Shown: one piece after another, positions 7,942-16,537 of the stretch
How positions within the stretch are numbered: position 1 is the stretch's first letter
How the letters are laid out: the number at the start of each line of letters is the position of its first letter
Position numbers and translations under genes: made by a program
Notes under the pieces: model-generated
What the model saw: only the letters and a program-made list of their open reading frames with translations
Told to the model about the DNA's origin: nothing
Databases searched by the model: none
From: Aquiflexum sp041751335
Lineage (GTDB): Bacteria; Bacteroidota; Bacteroidia; Cytophagales; Cyclobacteriaceae
Assembly (NCBI RefSeq): GCF_041751335.1
Contig: NZ_JBGSXS010000285.1
Location: forward strand, 1-32,604
Reading direction: 5' to 3'
DNA length: 32,604 bases

Positions 7942-8820
7942 ATGAAAACCAAATTACTCATCACCCTAATTTGCTACCTCTTCACCTTGCACTTTATCAT
8001 TGCCCAGAATACACCTCTTCAAATCATTATGATCGGTGCGCATCCAGATGATTGCGATATCAAAGGTGGTGGAACTGCTGCCTTGTTTGCAGAAATGGGT
8101 CATCATGTCAAATTCATCTCTGTGACCAATGGAGATGCCGGACATATGGAACAGGGAGGTGGAATGTTGGCCAAAAGGCGAGTGGCAGAGACACAGGAGG
8201 TTGCCAAAAGGTTGGGAATAACTTATGAGGTCTTGGACAATCATGATGGGGAATTACTAGCCACCTTACCTATAAGGCTTGAGATCATTAGAAAAATTCG
8301 GGAATGGAAAGCAGATGTAGTGATTTCCCACAGAACGAATGACTACCATCCTGACCACAGATATACTGCTATATTGGTACAAGATGCCGCCTATTTGGTA
8401 GGCGTTCCCAATATTGCAGCAGACACTCCTCCTTTAAGTAAAAATCCCGTGTTCCTTTATTTTCAGGATAATTTCCAGAAACCATATCCATTTCAAGCAG
8501 ATATAGCGATTGACATCACATCCGTAATGGATAGAAAAATATATGCGCTTGATGCACACGAATCACAATTTTATGAATGGTTACCTTGGATCGGAAGGTA
8601 TGCCGATCAAGTTCCCGAAGATAAGGAAGCCAGAATAGAATGGTTAAAGGAAAAAAGGTTGAGTGCTGTTAATCCAAACTCATTACAAGTTTTGGAAAAG
8701 TGGTATGGAAAAGAAAAAGCATCAAATGTCCAAAATGTAGAGCTTTTTGAAATTTGCGAATATGGTACCAAGCCAACAGACCAGGATATACGACGATTTT
8801 TTCCTATGATTAGCCGGTGA
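7942..8820 (+). CDS. Secreted PIG-L/LmbE-family deacetylase
   Basis: From ATG 7942 the protein is 292 residues with a signal peptide ending near IIAQ (residue 22). I prefer this over an in-frame TTG at 7888, which would bury the signal peptide behind 18 extra residues. The PIG-L zinc motif AHPDD (His34, Asp36-Asp37) and the downstream HPDH (residues 136-139) are both intact. They define a metal-dependent N-acetylglucosamine-type deacetylase fold. Bacteroidota carry many exported members, often near glycan degradation genes; the substrate is unknown. It stands alone on the plus strand, converging on dctM. Confidence 0.88.
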   Translation: MKTKLLITLICYLFTLHFIIAQNTPLQIIMIGAHPDDCDIKGGGTAALFAEMGHHVKFISVTNGDAGHMEQGGGMLAKRRVAETQEVAKRLGITYEVLDNHDGELLATLPIRLEIIRKIREWKADVVISHRTNDYHPDHRYTAILVQDAAYLVGVPNIAADTPPLSKNPVFLYFQDNFQKPYPFQADIAIDITSVMDRKIYALDAHESQFYEWLPWIGRYADQVPEDKEARIEWLKEKRLSAVNPNSLQVLEKWYGKEKASNVQNVELFEICEYGTKPTDQDIRRFFPMISR

Positions 8821-8976
8821 TTGATAAATAATGGAATTCAAATTATCCGCAGTCTTTGACCTCTGGTTTATGGGGCATGAGGTTTTGACGCAAAGTAAGC
8901 CTAGATAATAGTCTCTTTTTCCTATCTCTCACACGTCTATTAGTTTATCTTGTTTCCCCTATAATCGGGACAGGCT

Positions 8977-9040
8977 TTGGCTCTTGGTTCTTGATTCTTG
9001 GCTCTCGCTTCTCTTCTTGTTATTGGCTCTTGGCTCTTTT
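8977..9040 (-). repeat. Purine-rich (sense strand) quasi-repeat after dctM
   Basis: Degenerate tandem units of the type CTTGGCTC/TTGGTTC/TTGATTC lie 15 bp beyond the dctM stop. Read in the dctM direction they are purine-rich (GAGCCAAGA units). A 22-nt stretch at 8991-9012 is repeated exactly at 30127-30148, downstream of trmB. The rest of 8821-9054 holds no gene. Confidence 0.7.
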
Positions 9041-9054
9041 TTCTGAATTCAACC

Positions 9055-10350
9055 TTACAATCCAAACAAACTAGGCAGCCACAAGGAAAGACCTGGCCAA
9101 AGGGTAACCACGATCAATCCCAAAATCATGGCAATAAAGAATGGGATCAAGGGTTTGACAGCTTTTTCAATACTGATACCAGCCACCTGGACCCCAAGGA
9201 AAAGGACCGAACCCACGGGTGGTGTGCAAAGTCCAATACAAAGATTCAAAATCATGATAATTCCAAAATGCACCGGATCTACTCCAAGTTCCATCACAAT
9301 CGGAAGGAAAATCGGGGTAAAAATCAGCACAGCCGGAGTCATGTCCATAAAAATTCCCACAAACAGTAAGATCAGATTGATCAATATCAGAATGACAAAA
9401 ATATTGTCAGAAACCGAAAGCAAGGATGCACTGATGGATTGTGGAATGTCCTCACTGGACATCACCCATGACATGCTCATGGAAGTTGCGATCAACAACA
9501 TCACTATGGCGGTAGTTTCTGAGGATTTGAGAAGTATTGAGGGGATTTCTTTCCATTTCAATTCTCCATAGTAAAATGACAAACCCAAGGTATAAATCAC
9601 TGCAATAGCAGAGGCTTCCGTGGCCGTAAAAACCCCTCCGACTATCCCTCCAATTACAATAAACAATAGCATTAAGGAAGGAAAAGCCCTGAAAAACTTA
9701 CTTGTCAATTCTTTTAATGTGGTTCGTTCCCCTGCTGGTAGATTATGCTTTTTTATAAAGATGGCAGCTGTCACCATCAAAACCAATCCTATAAATATAC
9801 CTGGTAAATAACCGGCAATAAATAAGGCCGCAATAGATACCCCTCCTGATGCCAATGAATAAACAATAAGGATATTTGATGGAGGAATTATTAAACCGGT
9901 TGTAGATGAAGTAATATTGACAGCCGCACCCAATCCTTTTGGATACCCTTCAGCATCCATTCTTTTTCCGAGGATTCCACCAATCGCTGAAACGGCTGCT
10001 GCCGCAGAACCGGCAATAGCTCCAAACAACATGGCTGCAATAACATTAACGTATAACAAACCACCGGGAAGTCGTCCCGTGAAAGCTTTTGCCAATTCAA
10101 TCAATCTATTGGCGATGCCTCCCTTGTTCATGATTTCTCCTGCAAGTACAAAAAAAGGAATAGCCAATAAGGCAAAACTATCCAAACCTGTACCCATCCT
10201 TTGGGCAATCGTGGTACCCGAAGGAATTACAGCAACAGACACCATCAATGTCAAAAAACTGGATATACCCAAACTCCAGGCAACAGGAACCCCTATTCCC
10301 ATCAGGACAACAAACGACAATACCAAAATTAAAATACTGATATATTCCAT
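9055..10350 (-). CDS. dctM: TRAP transporter large permease, DctM/UxuM type
   Basis: A 431-residue, very hydrophobic protein with about a dozen membrane segments, normal for the DctM/SiaM subunit. Characteristic stretches are SFALLAIPFFVLAGEIMNKG, the GAIAGSAAAAVSAIG segment, the VGGVFTATEASAIAVIY segment and LNLCIGLCTPPVGSVLF. It forms the sodium-coupled channel of a TRAP transporter with the DctQ protein encoded 5 bp upstream and the DctP protein further up. Setting beside kdgK, eda and uxaA suggests import of a hexuronate or related keto-acid sugar, but the ligand cannot be read from this subunit. The antisense ORFs over this gene are shadows. Confidence 0.95.
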   Translation of the reverse strand: MEYISILILVLSFVVLMGIGVPVAWSLGISSFLTLMVSVAVIPSGTTIAQRMGTGLDSFALLAIPFFVLAGEIMNKGGIANRLIELAKAFTGRLPGGLLYVNVIAAMLFGAIAGSAAAAVSAIGGILGKRMDAEGYPKGLGAAVNITSSTTGLIIPPSNILIVYSLASGGVSIAALFIAGYLPGIFIGLVLMVTAAIFIKKHNLPAGERTTLKELTSKFFRAFPSLMLLFIVIGGIVGGVFTATEASAIAVIYTLGLSFYYGELKWKEIPSILLKSSETTAIVMLLIATSMSMSWVMSSEDIPQSISASLLSVSDNIFVILILINLILLFVGIFMDMTPAVLIFTPIFLPIVMELGVDPVHFGIIMILNLCIGLCTPPVGSVLFLGVQVAGISIEKAVKPLIPFFIAMILGLIVVTLWPGLSLWLPSLFGL

Positions 10351-10355
10351 GTTGA

Positions 10356-10841
10356 TCAGGCTTTTTGGGTTTGTAAATGGTTTTGGATACTAAAAATCTG
10401 ATAATAAATAACCAATAAGCCACTGATTGGGATGATGGTATATACAAAGGCTAATGGTACTTGGAGGGTAGCAGATTTTTGTTGAAGAATAAAGGTGATA
10501 TATACAAGATTACTTCCTCCCAAAACCATCACCGATAACGCAAAAAACAGTACAAATGAATTGATCACGATCATCAATCTCACTTTGGGAATACCGTTCA
10601 GTTTTCTGGGCAAAATGTCAATCGCTAAATGCTGATCTTGACCTGCCACATAAGCTGCCCCTAACATCCCTAACCATATCAACATATACCTGGATAATTC
10701 ATCAGTAAATGAACTGGGATTTTGAAAAATATATCGGGACATTACCTGCCATGTTACATTGAGTACCATCAACGCCATCAATATGATCAAGGCACCCGCC
10801 ACAATTTTATCAAGTCTATTTTTGAAAGTTTGGTTGGTCAT
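10356..10841 (-). CDS. dctQ: TRAP transporter small permease, DctQ type
   Basis: A 161-residue protein with four predicted membrane helices, the standard size and topology of DctQ. The landmark is the loop LSRYMLIWLGMLGAAYVAGQ after helix 1, followed by HLAIDILPRKL. It pairs with the DctM protein encoded 5 bp downstream, so the two are cotranscribed. ATG at 10841 is preceded by AT-rich sequence. Unusually, about 480 bp with several hairpins separate it from dctP, which is normally adjacent. Confidence 0.93.
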   Translation of the reverse strand: MTNQTFKNRLDKIVAGALIILMALMVLNVTWQVMSRYIFQNPSSFTDELSRYMLIWLGMLGAAYVAGQDQHLAIDILPRKLNGIPKVRLMIVINSFVLFFALSVMVLGGSNLVYITFILQQKSATLQVPLAFVYTIIPISGLLVIYYQIFSIQNHLQTQKA

Positions 10842-11322
10842 TTTTTTGGATAATAAGTGCTTATTGTATTGAAATGGTTATAATAATTCTGCCACTTTGG
10901 ACGGGGTATTTTTGTTGTGGTTTGCAAGTTGTCAGCTTTTAGAGTAGCCTCCGCCAATGTGAGTGTCGCCACTCACATCCCTTTCGGTTTATCGAAATAT
11001 TCATGTAATATATTTATTAATTTAAGATAGAGACGTTACCAAGTTTAATGACACATGTTGCTATCCGCCTTTTTCTTCAATTTCAAATACCGTCCATAGC
11101 TACGGTATTTTGGGTAACATTAACTTCCACATTACCCTGCAATAAATTACAGGGCTATAAAACCGATCATGCCTACGGCACTTGTGAATGAAAACAAATC
11201 AAAGGCAAATTCAGAAATGTCTCATTAAAATAATTATTCCACCTTCATTTTGCCCAAATCTTCAATCTACAATCTACCTTCTTCTACCTTCATCCCTCAT
11301 CCTTCTAACTTCATCCTTCCTC
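10842..11322. repeat. 481-bp hairpin-rich spacer between dctP and dctQ
   Basis: No gene is visible here. It holds at least three stem-loops: ATGTGAGTG/CACTCACAT with a TCGC loop (10957-10978, perfect); AAATACCGT/ACGGTATTT with an 8-nt loop (11085-11110, perfect); and CCCTG/CAGGG around 11135-11155. A quasi-repeat of ACCTTC/ATCCTTC units follows at 11259-11322, directly after the dctP stop and purine-rich in the dctP sense. Such hairpins resemble dispersed intergenic repeats of Bacteroidota genomes. Confidence 0.65.
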
Positions 11323-12303
11323 TTACTCCACCCTCCTTATCCTCTCCACCATTTCATACATTTCAGGTTCGGTAATTTTGAATGATTCATAAAGGGATTC
11401 AACTGCTTGTCTAAATGGAGTTGGATCTGGATATGTGATAGTCACTCCTGCTTTTTCCATTTCCTTTAAGGATTCTTCTACTGACGCTGCCCAAAGTTTA
11501 TATTGGAAAACAGCAGACTCATCTGCTGCCTCTTGAATCCATTGTTTTTCCTCATCATCCAAGGTGTTCCAAACTTTTGTACTGACAATGACCACATCAG
11601 GTACGGCAGTATGTTCATTCATAGAATAGAATTTACAAACCTCATAATGCCTGGAGGTATACAAACTTGGCGGGTTGTTTTCGGCTCCATCCACAATACC
11701 CTGTTGTAGAGCTGTATATAATTCACCATAGGAAACAGGTGTGGGTGAGCTGCCAAAGCTTTTGATCATATTGATGGCCATATTGCTTTCAAGAGTCCTG
11801 ACTTTCAACCCTTTCAAGTCTTCAGGGCTTTCCACAGATTTGGTTTTGGTATAAAAGCTTCTTTTTCCGGCATCATAATAAACAAGGCCCTTTAACCAAA
11901 ATTCCTCACTTTCTGAAAGCAATTGTCTACCAATTTCACCTTTCAATACCTTCTCCCGATGCGCATCATCCCTAAAGAGATATGGCATTGAAAGCACTTG
12001 GATTTTTGGAGCGAAACTTTCCAAAGTGGCTGAGGAAACCTTGGTCATCCCCAAACTTCCAATTTGTAGCAATTCAACTAATTCCCTTTCGGTACCCAAT
12101 TGTTGGTTGGGATAAATACGGATTTGGACTTTTCCCTCGGACTTTTCCTCTACCCTTTTTGCCATAAAAACCATGGCTTCATGGACGGGATGGGTGACTC
12201 CCAATCCATGCCCCAATTTGATCAACCTAACACCTCCTGGTCCATTGCAGGCAGTAAAGAGGAGGAAAATAAACAGAAATGTGCTGAATCTAGAATTAAT
12301 CAT
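11323..12303 (-). CDS. dctP: TRAP transporter solute-binding lipoprotein, DctP family
   Basis: A 326-residue binding protein with lipobox LFTAC (Cys19), so anchored rather than freely periplasmic. The DctP fold is marked by the N-terminal VTHPVHEAMVFMA segment and the sequence LKGLKVRTLESN, which contains the conserved ligand-carboxylate arginine (Arg169). SYGELYTALQQGIVDGAENN follows. The arginine implies an organic-acid ligand, consistent with a hexuronate, KDG-like acid or diketogulonate. Its ATG directly follows the eda stop codon (TAA then ATG, no gap), so the two genes are translationally linked. Downstream permease genes are set off by a hairpin-rich spacer. Confidence 0.95.
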   Translation of the reverse strand: MINSRFSTFLFIFLLFTACNGPGGVRLIKLGHGLGVTHPVHEAMVFMAKRVEEKSEGKVQIRIYPNQQLGTERELVELLQIGSLGMTKVSSATLESFAPKIQVLSMPYLFRDDAHREKVLKGEIGRQLLSESEEFWLKGLVYYDAGKRSFYTKTKSVESPEDLKGLKVRTLESNMAINMIKSFGSSPTPVSYGELYTALQQGIVDGAENNPPSLYTSRHYEVCKFYSMNEHTAVPDVVIVSTKVWNTLDDEEKQWIQEAADESAVFQYKLWAASVEESLKEMEKAGVTITYPDPTPFRQAVESLYESFKITEPEMYEMVERIRRVE

Positions 12304-12963
12304 TTATTTCAATTCTTGAATAATGTTCAAAGTTGATTTGATATTGTTTTCAAGTCCCTTGAAATCTCCACGTTCAATTGCTTTTTTGTCAAATAATTGG
12401 GAACCCATACCAACACAATGAACTCCAGCTTCAAACCAAATAGAGAGGTTTTCCTTATTTGGTTCTACCCCTCCTGTGGGCATCATTTTGAGGTTAGGAA
12501 GAACTGAAAGTACAGCTTTGATAAACCCCGGTCCCAATAAATTGCCCGGAAAAGCCTTTATCAAAGTTGCTCCCAATATTTTAGCCTGATATACCTCAGT
12601 TAGAGTAGCGCAGCCTGGGATCCAAAATCTACCTTTCATGTTGCAATAGTTGGCAACATCTGGAATCAAGGCCGGTGACACAATAAAATCTGCCTCTGCA
12701 AAATAAAATCTCCGAGCCTCTTCACGAGTAAAAATTGTTCCTATTCCCAAAATCAGGTCCGGGTATTTCTCCGCATAAATTTTTAAATTTTTGAAAACTT
12801 CAAGGGCATTTGATTCCCTATTGGTAAATTCAAAAACCCTTATTCCAGCTTTATAGGAAGCATCGAGAACTTTTATGGCGATATCAATATCTTTATGGTT
12901 AAATACAGGAATCATACCTGTTTTAGCCATTTTCAATAAAATTTCATCGTTTTTTAATGACAT
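12304..12963 (-). CDS. eda: KDPG/KHG aldolase
   Basis: A 219-residue class I aldolase that splits 2-keto-3-deoxy-6-phosphogluconate into pyruvate and glyceraldehyde-3-phosphate, the last step of this pathway. FEFTNRES carries the catalytic glutamate (Glu50), GIGTIFTREEA follows, and GATLIKAFPG holds the Schiff-base lysine (Lys136). The phosphate-binding MPTGGV is near residue 177. Length is typical. It abuts dctP with no spacer and follows kdgK across 231 bp, so transport and the last two catabolic steps are arranged as one minus-strand block. Confidence 0.95.
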   Translation of the reverse strand: MSLKNDEILLKMAKTGMIPVFNHKDIDIAIKVLDASYKAGIRVFEFTNRESNALEVFKNLKIYAEKYPDLILGIGTIFTREEARRFYFAEADFIVSPALIPDVANYCNMKGRFWIPGCATLTEVYQAKILGATLIKAFPGNLLGPGFIKAVLSVLPNLKMMPTGGVEPNKENLSIWFEAGVHCVGMGSQLFDKKAIERGDFKGLENNIKSTLNIIQELK

Positions 12964-13108
12964 ATTGGTGGGTTAAATAGGTTTTTATATTGCTCTCAAG
13001 CCTGCCTTCCTGAGCTTTGAGAAAAATTGTAAATGAGTTGAATTTAAATTTCTTTTCTCTCGTTTTTGGGCTCCCCCAAATTCTTTGGGACAAGCTTTGA
13101 TTTTTGTT

Positions 13109-13190
13109 TCTCACATCTCTCATCTCGGCTCTTGAATCTTGGTTCTTGTGACTTATTTTTTAGATCTCATGTCTCAAGTCTCACATCTAA
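13109..13190 (-). repeat. Purine-rich (sense strand) quasi-repeat after kdgK
   Basis: Repeats of the types CTCACATCTC, CTCATGTCTC and CTCTTGAATCTTGGTTCTTG end 5 bp from the kdgK stop. In the kdgK sense they read as GTGAGACTTGAGACATGAGA, nearly the same vocabulary as the repeat after uxaC. Confidence 0.7.
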
Positions 13191-13194
13191 CAAA

Positions 13195-14196
13195 TCACCT
13201 GAGCAATTTTCCGACATTTTCCCCTTTTACCAAATCATTGACTTCTTCGACTGTAACAAAGTTTGCGTCTCCCGGGATGCTGTGTTTCAACACTGAGGCA
13301 GCTGTGGCAAATTCCAATGCCACCTGATCAGGAAAATGCAGGAGACCATAAATCAATCCTGCAATATAGGCATCTCCCCCACCAACCCTATCTACAATTT
13401 GAGGCATGTCATATATTTTTGATTTCAAAATCTCAATACCATTCCAAAGTGAACCTTTCAAGGTATTATGATTAGCAGAGAGAGACTCACGTTTGGTTTT
13501 TGTGATATATTTTATCTGTGGAAAATCTTTTTTGGCAAGATGACAAGCTTCCAGAAAATCATTTGCCTGAATATCCATACAATTTTCAAAATCTGACAAT
13601 CCTGCCACAATCACATGGGTATATCTAATCAATTCCGGCATTATTTCTAATGGACCTTTTCCAAATTGCCATAGATTTCTTCGGTAATTAATATCACCGC
13701 TTACCATTATACCTTTTTGATTAGCTTTTTTTAAAGCTGTCAAACATAGATCAGCCGCTTTTTGGGAAAGAGCCGGAGTGATACCTGTCCAATGAAACCA
13801 ATCGGCCCCATCAAATACAAGGTCCCAATCAATCTCCTCTCCCGAAAAATTGGCGAAAGCAGAATCAAATCTATCGTAAATGATCTTTGATGCCCTTTGC
13901 ATGGATCCGTTTTCAAGAAAATATAAACCCATACGTCCTTCTTGAAATGATATAAAAGTAGTGTCAACGCCAGCCTTCCTAAAATAAGCAGCGGCTGTTT
14001 TTCCAATATCATTGGCAGGAAATGCTGTGATATGAGCTGCATTCACTCCAAACTGGGCAAGGGATACCGCTACATTGGCTTCTGCTCCACCAAACACAAT
14101 ATTGTAGGAGTTAGCTTGTAGAAACCGTTCATTTCCCGGTGTACTGAGACGCATCATGACATCTCCCATGGTTACGACTTTTTTATTCATAGTCAC
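13195..14196 (-). CDS. kdgK: 2-dehydro-3-deoxygluconokinase (PfkB family)
   Basis: A 333-residue sugar kinase that phosphorylates KDG to KDPG. PfkB landmarks: an N-terminal substrate region GGAEANVAVSLAQFG (residues 36-50), then the C-terminal signature DRVGGGDAYIAG with catalytic base Asp275. Neighbouring eda, which uses its product, and uxaA, which makes its substrate, fix the specificity more firmly than sequence alone. ATG at 14196 is followed by a second possible ATG two codons on; either would work. It is divergent from uxaA across 99 bp that contain a strong LacI-type palindrome, so both are probably controlled together. Confidence 0.93.
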   Translation of the reverse strand: MTMNKKVVTMGDVMMRLSTPGNERFLQANSYNIVFGGAEANVAVSLAQFGVNAAHITAFPANDIGKTAAAYFRKAGVDTTFISFQEGRMGLYFLENGSMQRASKIIYDRFDSAFANFSGEEIDWDLVFDGADWFHWTGITPALSQKAADLCLTALKKANQKGIMVSGDINYRRNLWQFGKGPLEIMPELIRYTHVIVAGLSDFENCMDIQANDFLEACHLAKKDFPQIKYITKTKRESLSANHNTLKGSLWNGIEILKSKIYDMPQIVDRVGGGDAYIAGLIYGLLHFPDQVALEFATAASVLKHSIPGDANFVTVEEVNDLVKGENVGKLLR

Positions 14197-14258
14197 TGAT
14201 TAAAACTTTCATGAAAATAATCACTTATAGTTTCTTTTTTACTTTTCTTTTGCATAAA

Positions 14259-14278
14259 TTGTGCAATCGATTGCGCAA
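14259..14278. promoter_or_regulatory. LacI-type operator, kdgK/uxaA divergent region
   Basis: TTGTGCAATCGATTGCGCAA is a 20-bp palindrome with a central CG and a single mismatched pair, typical of LacI/GalR-family sites. It lies 17 bp before the uxaA start and 62 bp before the kdgK start. Two related sites lie upstream of kduI. The probable binder is the LacI-family protein encoded at 22461-23483. Confidence 0.7.
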
Positions 14279-14295
14279 TATAACCAAAAAATCCA

Positions 14296-15942
14296 ATGAA
14301 CCATAAAATTTTGCAGATTCATCCAAAAGATAATGTACTGGTCGCATTAACTGATTTAAAGGCCGGAGAAAGCATTGTTTTTGAAAACAACACAATCACC
14401 CTGAAGAATAATATAGCAGCCAAACACAAGTTTTCTATAACCAATTTGGAAACTGGTGAGCAAATTTACATGTATGGTTCCATAGTAGGTCGTGCCAAGT
14501 CACTGATACCCATAGGCGGTGCCTTGACAACAGGTAATGTTGTCCATGATTCCACTTCTTTTGGGAGTAAGACAGAAGAATATTATTGGGAAGCTCCTGA
14601 TATTTCCAAGTATAAAAACAAAATGTTTAATGGTTTTCATCGACCTGACGGTCAAGTTGGAACTGCAAATTATTGGTTGGTGATCCCACTGGTTTTTTGT
14701 GAAAATAGGAATGTAGATGTCATTAAGGATGCCTTTGTTGAAGAATTGGGATTCAGCAAACCAAATACCTATAAATCACTTGTGCAACAAATGGCGGAGT
14801 TGTACAAATCAGGAAAAAGATCCGAGATAGAAAACCTAAGTGTAGAAGAAGATATCATCCAAAGAAAGCGTAAAATCTTTAAAAATATTGATGGAATAAA
14901 ATTCTTGACCCATAATGGTGGGTGTGGCGGAATCCGTCAGGACTCAGAAGCACTATGTGCTTTGTTTGCTGGATATATCAATAATCCGAATGTTGCAGGT
15001 GCTACAATATTGAGTCTTGGTTGTCAAAATGCCCAACCGGCTATTTTGAAGGAAAAACTGGATAAAATCAATCCAAACTTCAAAAAACCTGTCATTCTGT
15101 TGGAACAACAAAAAGAAGGAACAGAACAGCATTTGCTTTCTCAGGCAATCAAAAAAACTTTTTTGGCCATGGCAGATGCAGATCACCTTCAAAGGGAGCC
15201 TGCCCCGTTAAGTAAGTTGACAATAGGTTTGGAATGTGGTGGTTCTGACGGCTTTTCGGGTATATCTGCTAACCCTGCAGTTGGTCAAGCCTCTGATCTT
15301 GTAGTGGCTTTAGGTGGCAAGACCATTTTGTCTGAATTTCCTGAATTATGTGGGGTTGAACAGGAATTGATCAACAGATGTACTACCGAAGTGATTGCAG
15401 AAAAATTCAGTAGTTTGATGAAATCCTATGCCGCATCAGCAGAAGCAGTGGGATCCGGGTTTGATATGAACCCTTCTCCCGGCAATATCAAAGATGGGCT
15501 GATTACCGATGCCATGAAATCCTCGGGAGCTGCCAAAAAAGGAGGCACTTCCCCTGTCGTGGATGTATTAGACTATTCTGAATATGTTTCTAAATCCGGG
15601 CTGAACTTACTCTGCACTCCGGGAAATGATGTGGAAAGCACTACAGCCATGGCAGGTTCAGGAGCTAATATTATCCTTTTTACTACCGGACTCGGCACCC
15701 CAACCGGTAATCCTGTCGCCCCAGTAATCAAAATATCTTCCAATACCACTTTGGCTAAAAGAATGCCTGACATCATTGATATAGATACTGGGGGTGTTAT
15801 CACTGGAGAAAAGACCATTCCGCAAATGGGGGAAGAAATCTTGGACCATATCATCAAAGTTGCATCTGGAGAAATTCAACCTAAAGCAGTTCTATTGGGA
15901 CAGGATGATTTTATTCCATGGAAGAGAGGTGTTTCGCTTTAG
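14296..15942 (+). CDS. uxaA: Altronate dehydratase, SAF and catalytic domains in one chain
   Basis: Converts D-altronate to 2-keto-3-deoxygluconate. The 548-residue chain has an N-terminal SAF domain (about residues 1-100, with KDNVLVALTDLKAGE) joined to the large UxaA catalytic domain. Landmarks of the latter are FHRPDGQVGTANYWLVIPLV, THNGGCGGIRQDS, LGCQNAQPA, GLECGGSDGFSGISANPAVG and MNPSPGNIKDG. Cysteines in the GGCGG, GCQN and ECGGSD segments are candidate metal ligands. It is longer than the E. coli enzyme (495 residues), as is usual in Bacteroidota. It sits alone on the plus strand, driven from the shared divergent region with the LacI-type site; downstream lies a repeat-rich spacer. 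Confidence 0.95.
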   Translation: MNHKILQIHPKDNVLVALTDLKAGESIVFENNTITLKNNIAAKHKFSITNLETGEQIYMYGSIVGRAKSLIPIGGALTTGNVVHDSTSFGSKTEEYYWEAPDISKYKNKMFNGFHRPDGQVGTANYWLVIPLVFCENRNVDVIKDAFVEELGFSKPNTYKSLVQQMAELYKSGKRSEIENLSVEEDIIQRKRKIFKNIDGIKFLTHNGGCGGIRQDSEALCALFAGYINNPNVAGATILSLGCQNAQPAILKEKLDKINPNFKKPVILLEQQKEGTEQHLLSQAIKKTFLAMADADHLQREPAPLSKLTIGLECGGSDGFSGISANPAVGQASDLVVALGGKTILSEFPELCGVEQELINRCTTEVIAEKFSSLMKSYAASAEAVGSGFDMNPSPGNIKDGLITDAMKSSGAAKKGGTSPVVDVLDYSEYVSKSGLNLLCTPGNDVESTTAMAGSGANIILFTTGLGTPTGNPVAPVIKISSNTTLAKRMPDIIDIDTGGVITGEKTIPQMGEEILDHIIKVASGEIQPKAVLLGQDDFIPWKRGVSL

Positions 15943-16537
15943 GATTAAGAGATGGAAAAAGGCGTTGAGTTGCCCGACTTATTCATTATTCTTGCCGGCC
16001 GGCAGGCGAAATTTGGTGTTCGATATTCGGAGTTTTCTTGGAAGATTGTAAAATTGGAAGATTAATTGTTATGGATTAATGTATTGTTGGGATATTGTGT
16101 TAAAAAATGGACATGCTCAATTTTCCAATTTGACCTATCCTCGTAATTCCGAGTTCCTCAATATTTTTGAAAAAACATTCAGAAAAGGAACGACATCAGG
16201 ATTTTCGTCATCCCGAGTTTTCAACATTTTTTAAAAGTTCAGAATTGGTAATGTCATCAGGTTCCCCGCCATTCCGAGGTACGAGGAATCTCAAAAGGAT
16301 CTATTTATGTTCATATTATCATTTCGTGATCCTCATGAGATGTCCCAAAAGGATCGGGACAGGCTTCCTACGCATGACGGCTACTCCGATTTATGTCATT
16401 GGTAGTCAAGGGGTATCTAATATAAAGCTTGAAATTCAATATTAATCTCCCGGGATGTCGAAAAATGAAGAATAAATTGATCATGAAATTAATAAAACTG
16501 AACCAATCTAAAAAAGCTCTTAGCTTTTTTTACCATC
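15943..16537. repeat. 595-bp repeat-rich spacer with a MITE-like folded element
   Basis: No gene is seen between the converging uxaA and dlgD. Contents: a perfect 12-bp palindrome TGCCGGCCGGCA at 15993-16004; short GGAAGATT repeats near 16039-16065; and a folded element at 16266-16380. That element starts CCGCCATTCCGAGG and ends CGCATGACGG, and has internal arms TCTCAAAAGGATC (16291-16303) and GATCCTCATGAGA (16328-16340) that pair at 11 of 13 positions. Short ORFs here have no coding character. Confidence 0.6.

Noticed and set aside
9128..9571. 147-codon plus-strand ORF opposite dctM
   Set aside because: It is antisense to a strongly supported membrane transporter gene and has no domain character; its Ile/Thr/Lys-rich sequence is the mirror of hydrophobic codons.
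9917..10393. 158-codon plus-strand ORF across the dctM start
   Set aside because: Antisense shadow of dctM and dctQ with an Ala/Pro/Ile-rich composition typical of mirrored membrane segments.
13109..13190. CRISPR-like reading of the CTCACATCTC repeats
   Set aside because: Units are short, degenerate and without spacers of constant length, and no cas genes are near.
15794..16051. 85-codon plus-strand ORF overlapping the uxaA 3' end
   Set aside because: It lies in another frame of uxaA and extends into repeat DNA; no coding character.
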